Position numbers and translations under genes: made by a program. Below, in pieces: positions 58,101 to 64,000 of a DNA stretch of 64,000 bases; the first letter of the stretch is position 1; each line of letters begins with the position of its first letter. The notes beneath the pieces were generated by a model that did no database searches, was not told the DNA's origin, and saw nothing but the letters and a program-made list of their open reading frames with translations. The DNA is taken from the NCBI GenBank assembly GCA_038030265.1, contig CM075938.1, positions 57,901,189 through 57,965,188 on the forward strand, given 5' to 3'. Source of the DNA: Corythucha ciliata (taxonomy: Eukaryota; Arthropoda; Insecta; Hemiptera; Tingidae).

Positions 58101-59718
58101 TGGACAAAAATCGTCACTTTTTGGGTCGAAATCCTCCAAAACTAAAGATTTCACGCCAAAGCTGGCGTGTTATATCAAAGCTGAACATTCCTAGACAATA
58201 TTAGTGATTTTAACCTTGTACTAAATTCGACATTTTCCCTCAAAATGAAACGTTTACCCCCAAACTGGTGGCTTTATCGCAAAACCGGCAACGTTTCCTC
58301 AAAACCAACGTTTTTAACCCAAAATTGAAGTTTTTACCTTAAAACTGCTACAATAAAACTGATGTTTTCACTACAAACTGGCGAATTGACTTAAATAAAT
58401 TTTACCTCAAAACTGAAAATGTTGCATCGAAACAGGCGATTTTAGCACAAAAATGGAGATTATAGTAGGCACTGATATTGTGATTTTTGCATGAAACTGC
58501 TTTTATTTTATCACTAGGCTGGCGATTTTAGATTTCGGAGAAGCGTAATCCGAAACATTGGGTTTTCAGTGAGTTGGACCCGCGGCTGCGAAAGAGGTCG
58601 TCTATTTGGTATGAAAAATCCGCAAAATTAGTTGTTGAATTTGGCAACCTGCACAAAATTGATTTTCCAGCCACGGAAACTCACGGTTTTCGCGAATAGC
58701 GAATTTCAGCAGTTAATTTTACCTGAGCCAAACTCGCGAAAATGTTGTTTGAGGGCAAAATGCGCGAAATTGGTTTAAAAATTTGCAAAATTCGTGTTTC
58801 AATGCTAAATATGAGAAATTTGCCTTTTGGTTGAGGCCAAATCCGCGAAAATGTATTTTTAGGACGCAAAAATCCTCAAAGTTGGCGTTTTTTAGTGACC
58901 GTCAAATATGGCGACAGTGAAGGATTAGTACATTCCGATGTTATCTAGAGGTGGGCAGCTACCACACTAAGCCTTCACTTTCGATTCTAGGGGTGGGCAA
59001 CTGTGCCCACCCTTGCCCTCCACTCATGCTACGCCCGTGGGACAGCTCGAGGGCCCTTGGATTCTTTGGTCGAACATGGTCCGAAGGACACACGAACCCT
59101 CGTCTGGTTTAAACCGATAACTTTGAGAAATTAACCCTAAACTTTAATAAGGCTTTAGTAGGTAACGGAATAGGTGCTCGTTTACCCACTCAGTATCGTC
59201 ACCCTTGAATAATATCTACAAGTTACGAGCTTGCAAACGCCTAATATGCATACCTACATTAAGCCGTTATTACGCGAATTTTACTGTGAAACCTTTCGGT
59301 AAAATGAAAGAGGGTACAAAACGAGATAAAATTCTTAATCGTTTTAAAACGTTTTCGAATGACGTAGGTACCTTTACAAGCAATCAGGAAAAGTACCCAT
59401 AAATTGTCCAGTTGGACGAATTTTTGTTGTTAGGACTATAAAACAACAAAATCAAATGTTTGCTAATTTTTGTGTACGAGTTACTATATGAAACTGAAGC
59501 GTAAATAACGTGAACGTTTGCGGAGCTTTCAACACATAAACAATAAAAGCAATTTAGTCAGTCTCACCTCTCAGAAAAGCTCTATGAGTCAATACGCAGG
59601 CTTCTTGGTTCGTCACAAGGAATCTGGCCGTCCACAGAGGATGTCCATCGATTGGTTCAGCCGTGTGTTGGGACAGTTCTGCGGAAAATCCGCCGTCGAT
59701 TAGAATAGCTCTCGACAT
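49110..59718 (-). CDS. Homocysteine S-methyltransferase, 5 exons with a 9.45-kb first intron
   Basis: Minus-strand exons: 59568-59718, 49967-50116, 49649-49905, 49361-49563 and 49110-49290 (942 nt, 313 aa). Family landmarks in order: ILIDGGFSAELS at the N-terminus, VIRTNTYQACPEGF, GGSVGPLGA, DLLCFETIPC, WLSFSARE, GVNCLNPSYVAP with the first zinc Cys (about C216), and YVGGCCRN with the Cys pair (about C282-C283). The enzyme makes methionine from homocysteine using S-methylmethionine or S-adenosylmethionine as methyl donor, with zinc bound by three cysteines, in the cytosol. All phases agree across the long intron (AGA-G joins CT-GAA). An acceptor-like TTGATTGCAG upstream of the ATG suggests an extra 5' UTR exon. 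Intron 1 (50117-59567) is full of transposable elements. Confidence 0.92.
50494..50789. mobile_element. MITE-like element in methyltransferase intron 1
   Basis: GGGGTGATTCTGTAACTTTT near the left end is mirrored by AAAGTTACAGAATCACCCC at the right. About 296 bp. Interior words CCCGCCGACGTC and GACGACGGCGGG also pair. No transposase. Confidence 0.72.
51340..51645. repeat. degenerate minisatellite, family Y
   Basis: Diverged units around GAAATCGTCAG and TTTTGGGGTAA with spacing of about 25-35 bp. The same words occur at three other places in the window. Confidence 0.55.
51729..51928. mobile_element. 200-bp palindromic element carrying a tRNA-like gene
   Basis: A perfect 32-bp inverted repeat (51729-51760 and 51897-51928, beginning GCATAGCCCAACACGATTCG) brackets 136 bp. 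Inside, a minus-strand tRNA-like cloverleaf occupies 51766-51838. It lies 5 bp from one arm and 58 bp from the other. Perfect arms suggest recent origin or gene conversion. The right arm directly abuts the terminal repeat of the next transposon. Confidence 0.85.
51766..51838 (-). tRNA. tRNA-Thr(GGT)-like sequence, possibly a Pol III-transcribed element
   Basis: Minus strand, 73 nt: acceptor GTCTCCG/CGGGGAG (one G-G mismatch at the first pair), D arm GCGC...GCGT, anticodon stem CTGGA/TCCAG with loop CTGGTAA (U33 present, anticodon GGT, Thr), variable AGGTT, and T arm GCGGG-TTCAAAT-CCCGC. A run of six T follows closely downstream. All stems except the terminal pair form. It could be a working tRNA-Thr or a tRNA-derived mobile sequence; its place inside a perfect inverted repeat favours the second. 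Confidence 0.65.
51928..53052. mobile_element. Tc1/mariner-like DNA transposon relic
   Basis: Ends match as inverted repeats for about 70 bp: CTCCAAGCAGTCAGCTTTCG and GAATGACGTATCCCAAAACC at the left against the complement of the right (CTCCAAGCTGTCAGCTTTCG and GAATGACGTATCACAAAACC). A transposase remnant lies inside. ATG flanks both ends, a possible target duplication, though Tc1/mariner elements normally duplicate TA. Length is about 1.1 kb. Confidence 0.75.
52640..52946 (+). pseudogene. mariner-like transposase C-terminal remnant
   Basis: Frame pieces read HPFHLKEVQQLL near 52645 and then, in the open frame 52683-52946, RSIVEWMNENFEDRWIGRHG followed by WPARNPGLTLTAFYVWATLK. The pattern RWIGR-x-G...WPARSPDLTPLDFFLWG is typical of arthropod mariner-like DDE transposases. 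Here catalytic-region residues have changed (NPGLTLTAFYVW) and upstream frames contain stops, so this is a dead copy. Confidence 0.75.
53440..54356. mobile_element. PIF/Harbinger-type element relic
   Basis: GACGC and AACGC words at the left (CACAGAACGCAGGACGCAAC) recur inverted at the right (GCGTTCTGCGTTGCGTCC...GTAGACGGGGCT before TAA). A broken MADF-domain frame lies inside. The left end is eroded, so the boundary is approximate. Confidence 0.6.
53644..53870 (+). pseudogene. MADF-domain accessory protein remnant of the Harbinger-like element
   Basis: From 53644 the frame reads EVRELIALVKTNPGLYSKRA then HKNTKDKES before a stop. After a frame change it continues TAEEVKKIFGGRRDDALGL. MADF domains begin with LI-x-LV...NP-x-LYD and end with a KK...LRD block. 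These Myb-like accessory proteins accompany PIF/Harbinger transposases. Stops and a frameshift show it is inactive. Confidence 0.6.
54580..54810. repeat. degenerate minisatellite, family Y (inverted orientation)
   Basis: Words such as CTGACGATTTCACCCC and ACTCCTGATGTTTTCCCCC recur at about 25-30-bp spacing, complementary to those at 51340-51645. Confidence 0.5.
54826..54884. repeat. AT-rich palindrome of ATTGTCCATAATTAATTAAT words
   Basis: TAATTAATTGTCCATAATTA and its complement alternate three times immediately before the LINE copy. It may form a cruciform. Confidence 0.7.
54905..57897 (+). mobile_element. 5'-truncated I-superfamily LINE (RT plus RNase H)
   Basis: The copy starts in the remains of the endonuclease C-terminus (GFGHCILTVLDKQ), runs through RT and RNase H and ends with a short A8 tail at 57890-57897. 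It lies on the plus strand, opposite to the host gene, in its first intron. Minisatellite blocks lie on both sides, so it apparently inserted into them. Confidence 0.88.
54906..57879 (+). pseudogene. disrupted LINE polyprotein: linker, reverse transcriptase, RNase H, zinc knuckle
   Basis: The RT part spans 55200-56462: KSAGPHEVLPEFLINLG, SYRPIALTSIFSKLFERLL, PEQAGFRRHRGT, motif A AVFVDFKTAFDRV, GVLQGAVLSPILFSIMINDI and catalytic LLYADDLVIW. RNase H lies around 57085-57460: VYTDGSAEG, GEIRAAVLALE, LIDSQAAIMAL and WIPSHCGILGNERADSLAKE. Damage: a TAG at 55167-55169; about 30 residues apparently missing between motif A and GVLQG; a frame change near 56450; and a TGA at 57721 in place of the first Cys after CSL of the zinc knuckle, after which the frame runs on to 57879. 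RNase H marks the I group rather than Jockey. The element is inactive. Confidence 0.88.
57930..58520. repeat. degenerate minisatellite, family Y, with both orientations
   Basis: The first part has TTCTGTTTTGTGATAGAACC-type units; after about 58140 the complementary orientation dominates (CAAAACTGATGTTTTCAC). Unit spacing is about 25-30 bp with strong divergence. Confidence 0.55.
58600..58900. repeat. degenerate minisatellite, family X
   Basis: Words CGCGAAATTGGTTT, GCCAAATCCGCGAAAATG and TTTTTAGG recur irregularly, resembling the block at 24240-24785. Confidence 0.5.
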
Positions 59719-61719
59719 TTCGCGTCGCAATACGTTATTGGTTCTCAAATTAATGGAGTTTTCTCTGCAATCAAATAATTGAAAATCTTTTCTTTGTTTA
59801 TAAGAAAAATTCGCGAAACTTTTCAAAAAAAATATTAGCAATTAATCCATCCATGCATTTTACTATTAAATAACATAAACAGAGATTTTAAATTGAAACA
59901 TAAGAGCGAGAAACCTGCGAACCTACTACGAAGACACGATGTTTTCAAGTGTCTGGGTATTAAGCCCAGAACAATCTAAATATCGTTAATCAGAGCACTC
60001 TTTATCACACTTCAAACCGAAAGGCACAGCACATCCATTTTCTTTTACTTCTTACTTTCAAATCAAATTATTGGTTCAAAAATTGCGTTACTCGTGTGGC
60101 AAGTCCTATTTTCCTGCTGATAAAATACGTTCAATAGCGCTGTGGAATAAATAATAAAAATAATTCTGTGGTGCACTTCCTTACTCCCGGAGGTACAGGG
60201 CCGGTCGGTCCAATCCAATTCCATGGACAGTGAAATGGAAGGTAAACCGAGACCGAGCCGTACATAAATTTACTGCGGGATTTTTCTTCTTTATGCTCTC
60301 ACTTTCATTGAATGTAGCCTGTTTTAAAGTCATTTCGCGGTGAGAACTTGCCCCGAATTTCGAGGAGTTTGGTTCCCTCAAAAATAAAACTTGAAAGTCA
60401 TTTCGAGGCGTTGGCTCTTTCAAAGCCCGAAGCTCACGCTCACGGTGTTGACTTCTTCAAAAACCAAATTCCATGGATTTTGTCTCGTTGAAGCTATTTA
60501 TCAAGGTAGGGGTCCCACCACAAAACGTGTCCGTAGGCCAGGAGCTGGTCGCCATTAAGGTGCATCACTTGATCACATTAGCCCCCCCCACCGCCCACCC
60601 ACCAAATGAGACGATGGTCCAGTCCACACCCATACTTTCCAACTACCTCCAGGGTCAGGTGCAAAAAGGTTTGCTCGGACTACTTCTACGTAACCGTTCA
60701 CACAAATAACTCGGTCCAAGAGCTAGCAATTAGCCCTGGGGTCTACGGAGCAGAGAATTTTTCCTGACTCAGGCAGCACATTTTTATAAGAAAAAAAAAT
60801 CAATTTTTTGAATTGTCTGTCTCACTAAAACAACTATGAGCCGATGACGTTACTCACGCCTACCGCTACCGCCCCCCACCATCCCACCACCCAGTGAAAA
60901 TTCTGTACTGCGAAAAAAAACAGTGGAATTCGATGTATCATTTCCAGCCTAAAAAAACAGGAAACACATCGAGAGATTTATTTCTCTTCATCTGTATTTT
61001 TTATGTAAAGGGTAAAGTATTCCATCTTTCCAAGTACAAAAGGTTTTTTTTTCTTTTTTTTTTTTTTTTCATCGCATACATTTCAGATAGTATTTCATAC
61101 AAGTTCAATTTAGGAGGTATTACAACTGAGCAAAAATCAAAAAAGAAAAAGAAATTATCAATAGTAATAGAGTAATTATTGTAATAATAATACGGTAAAT
61201 GCTCAAGAAACACGACTCCAAATTTATAAATTTGAAGACTTATTTTTGTTTGTTATAAGTTATACGCGTCATTTTCCAGCCCACTAAGTCGTATATTAAG
61301 GCAATCAAACCTGACAAAAAACAAAACGTTGCTCACCTCTCGCGTTCCACACTTTTCAATACAACAGCAATTAAAAATGTACAACAAATACTTTTTTTAT
61401 TTATAAATAATAAATTCAAAAAATAATAATAAAATTGGGGGGGCAGACTAGTAGAGAGCGCGAAGTGGCAGCCTTCTCAAAACAGAGCAAAAGTAGTAAA
61501 TTTTGTTTTCGTATCGATGAACAAAGAAATAAAGAATGATGCGACCGGTGATGGGTGAATTTAAATTTAAATTCATTTTCCTTCGACTGATGTCTCTTCT
61601 GCCTTTTTTTTTTTCATTTTCCATATTATTACCGTGGAGGGGGGGGGGGATGGCATTTGTATTGAAATCGTTTTCTTTTTTTATTTTTGTTAAAAAAAGA
61701 CAAAACAAAACAAAATTAT
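59719..61719. other. intergenic stretch: methyltransferase 5' region and cofilin 3' flank
   Basis: The side next to 59719 should hold the methyltransferase 5' UTR and promoter. The other end is the cofilin 3' UTR, with AATAAA on the minus strand near 61393. Poly-A/poly-T tracts lie near 60788 and 61047. No further exon was recognised. Confidence 0.5.
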
Positions 61720-62340
61720 CTACTGCCTGTCCGTTGCTCGAAGTTTTTCTTCGACAGCCTCTTGCGATGCCTCAGATAAATCCGTCGCCTACGCGAGAGA
61801 AAAAATCGAGGCGATCAAGTTTCATGTCATAAATAGAGAGAGAGAAAAAAAAAAGCTGAATTACCTGAATATATTTTTGCACGCCGACTAACGATTTTTT
61901 AAGAGCGTCAAAGCTCGACGAGTACAACATCTTCTTCTTGACTTTGGCAGTGTCTGGACACCAGGACATTAGGAACAATTTCTGTTTCTTGGACGCCTCC
62001 GACGTTCCCTGACATTGATGAGTGTACTCGAAGTCGTACAGGCCGTAGCGGCACTCGCCCGGCCCGCCTTTTTGCAAATCTTCTAGGAACTGGTCGTACA
62101 CCGCATTGCGGTCGCCTGGAAGGGGAAAAGAGAGAGAGAGAAACATTTAAAGAAGGGTCCGGCATTTTGAGGGTTTTCAAAACGGGGGGGGGGGGATCTA
62201 TAAGGGGAGGCATTACCGACTACTTCTACGTCTATCTGCTTCTCATCTCTGATGTAAAACACCACGTATCGGTGTTTTTTATCCTTTTTGATTTCTTCGT
62301 AAGTTGTTTTACACGCATCAGACACCGTAACTCCAGAAGC
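61720..62340 (-). CDS. tsr: Cofilin/ADF (twinstar), coding exons 2-4
   Basis: Minus-strand exons: 62217-62340, 61865-62115 and 61720-61788 (444 nt, 147 aa plus stop). Exon 2 starts exactly at GCT (Ala2) after a TTTTCCAG acceptor, so the initiating Met must come from an upstream exon. Adding it gives 148 aa, the length of Drosophila twinstar. The sequence begins ASGVTVSDACKTTYEEIKKD with the LIM-kinase-regulated serine (Ser3). It has the nuclear signal region KKDKKHR, KKMLYSSSFDALKKSLVGVQ in the actin-binding helix, and ends EEKLRATDRQ. Cofilin severs and depolymerises actin filaments in the cytoplasm. Identity to insect cofilin is very high. The first exon lies beyond 62341 and is not identified with confidence. 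Confidence 0.95.
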
Positions 62341-62589
62341 CTGGAAAACCATAACAAAACACAATTTATTAAGTGAAAAACATTTGAAACTGAGCAATAC
62401 ATTTTGTAGAATGACCCCCCAAGTTCACAATTAGATTAAACAAAGGCTACGAGATGACAAACTAACCTTTAACAGATAGTCATATTGACGATTCGGTGCC
62501 TTTAAAAGGGCTAAAATTGACAATTCTCGGTTTACCAGTCTATAGACACCGTGGTCTGTGGTGGGAACTCTTATTGTTAGTGTTGAATC

Positions 62590-63290
62590 AATACTAGTAA
62601 ATAGAGTAAAATATCCATACTTTTCAATCGATACTCAGTAGTTTTGGTATCGATACTTCTTTTTCGATACCGAGTACTATTTGATATTGCAAATGAGTAC
62701 TTCAGGTATCAATACTTCTAAATCAATACTGAATATTTTTTATTTTTTCAATTTGAACATGTAAACTCCCGGCATCGGATAAGTACCGTTTGAAATGAGT
62801 AGGCACTTTAATTGGTATCGAATGGGTAATGATTAAGTAGCGGAAAAGGATCATTTCAAATGAGTACTTTACTAGGTATCGAATGGATATTGATTCGGTA
62901 TCGTTTCAAATGAGTACGTTTACTCGCCACCGATTGGGTATTGATTCAGACAAGTACCATACCGACAAGTACCCATTCGATACCGAGTAAAAGTACTCGT
63001 TTGAAACGATACCGAATCAATGCCCATTCGATACCGAGTATTTAATTTACTTGTTTGAATCAAGACCCATTCGATACCGAGTAAAAGTACTCATTTGAAA
63101 CGATACCGAATAAATACCCATTCGATACTTTACTTGGTATCGAATGGGTATTGATTCAAACAAGTACTAAATTAAATACTCGGTATAGTATGAGTATTGA
63201 TTCGGTATCGTATCAAATGAGTACGATACCATAAACAAGTCATATGAGTATCGATACTTCAAATGAGTAAGGTATCGATTCAACTTGTAA
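62590..63290. repeat. self-complementary satellite of GGTATCGAATGGGTATTGATT words
   Basis: About 700 bp built from GGTATCGAATGGGTATTGAT, TCGGTATCGTTTCAAATGAG and TACTTTTACTC in one orientation (62810-62955), then the complement (62960-63130), then the first again (63130-63290). Symmetry centres are near 62957 and 63131. Arms are roughly 85% alike. It lies just upstream of cofilin exon 2, probably inside its first intron. Confidence 0.8.
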
Positions 63291-64000
63291 TTAGAGCTTT
63301 CTGTGGTTTGAACTGATTGCGATTAGTACAAAACGCTTCAACCAAAACGGTCTAACCTCAAAACTCTCACATCATAAAGAGCTCCAGCCACAAAAAGCTC
63401 TAACAACAAATGTGGTGCAGTGGTACACCCCCTTAAAAAACACACTATGTGGCCCATTATTTTCACACATACTCATACCCGTGATACCCCGCGAAAACAT
63501 TCTGCTACCAGCTATACTTATTATTAGACGCTTTAATTCTTAAAATTGGGCAACATTCTAAACCCGAGTGAAATAGTTATATCTATGTTAGTTATATCTA
63601 TGTTTACCATCCCCTGGAAGATGGTATGTGGCACCGAAGTACAAATTATGGTATTTATACCATAATTTTATGGTACTTCAAGCAAAGCTTTGCACATGAT
63701 GGACAAGTTCAACGCCCTCAGATCTCATAATCTTAAAAACACATCGGGCCACTTCTGATTTCCAGAAAGAAGAAGTCTGTCAGAAACACACATCCTTCCG
63801 TCTGGTGTATCAGACTCCCTTAGCTCAACATTTTATCGTCACAGGGCTTGGAACCACTTGGAGCCGTTACTCTTTCTTGAAAACAAAAAACAAAAACCTT
63901 TGCAACCAGGATTATCTTACTGAAAGTACTATGATAGACCCACGCTTAGACAGTGACTAGTCAACACCAGCCAACCTGTGAAGAATGAGCGAGTGGCAGA
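63291..64000. other. window end, no gene recognised
   Basis: Includes a short tandem GTTATATCTATGTTA (about 63576) and a small foldback with GAAGTACAAATTATGGTAT and ATACCATAATTTTATGGTAC (63636-63681). A cofilin first exon could lie here or beyond the window. Confidence 0.4.

Noticed and set aside
61536..61832. 98-codon plus-strand frame
   Set aside because: Overlaps the last cofilin exon in antisense and is rich in low-complexity Phe/Ser from T-runs.
63603..63611. ATG followed by GTAAAC on the minus strand as the cofilin first exon
   Set aside because: The match is only nine bases and similar ATG-GT strings occur by chance nearby; left unannotated.

Overview
This is eukaryotic nuclear DNA, almost certainly from an arthropod. 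The protein genes have short GT-AG introns (often 50-80 bp). The cofilin and LC8 dynein light chain exons are close to the insect/pancrustacean proteins, and one gene looks like an arthropod-type neuropeptide precursor ending in VRFL-GKR. There is no bacterial-style operon structure. The species cannot be named from the sequence. Non-coding DNA is AT-rich, full of foldback (MITE-like) elements and long poly-A/poly-T tracts, and unusually rich in poly-G/poly-C runs of 10 bp or more.

Layout. (1) 0-5.3 kb: an 11-exon MFSD1-type major facilitator (+) converges on a 5-exon tetraspanin (-). (2) 8.4-12.9 kb: a nested inverted-repeat element; a weakly supported small spliced gene (+) with two homologous 21-nt microexons; then a convergent 3-exon RFLamide-like neuropeptide precursor (-). 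(3) 13-29 kb: mostly repeats (a 5'-truncated LINE tail, many MITEs, a tRNA-like sequence, degenerate minisatellites, a 294-bp tandem array) with one intronless five-finger C2H2 zinc-finger gene (-). (4) 29.1-29.5 kb: a complete two-exon LC8 dynein light chain gene (-). (5) 35.0-41.6 kb: a five-exon gene of unknown function (-) with a possible small single-exon gene antisense in one of its introns. (6) 43.0-45.0 kb: a nine-exon SLC9B/NHA Na+/H+ antiporter (+). (7) 46.8-48.3 kb: a six-exon urate oxidase (+) ending in the peroxisomal signal SKL. (8) 49.1-59.7 kb: a five-exon homocysteine S-methyltransferase (-) whose first intron (9.45 kb) is a trap for transposable elements. It holds a MITE, a tRNA-like unit inside a perfect 32-bp inverted repeat, a Tc1/mariner-like relic, a PIF/Harbinger relic with a MADF remnant, a damaged I-superfamily LINE, and blocks of degenerate minisatellite. 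(9) 61.7-62.3 kb: coding exons 2-4 of cofilin (-), with a self-complementary satellite just upstream.

The genes are individually transcribed housekeeping or neuronal genes with no evident common pathway. Uricase and homocysteine S-methyltransferase are convergent neighbours acting in purine and methionine metabolism. The observations most worth following are the tRNA-like palindrome and its possible SINE relative at 22.5 kb, the microexon pair, the neuropeptide precursor, the sequence-diverged minisatellite families that host other insertions, and the palindromic satellite near cofilin. Exon limits were assigned by eye from splice sites, reading phase and recalled family sequences; no database search was possible.
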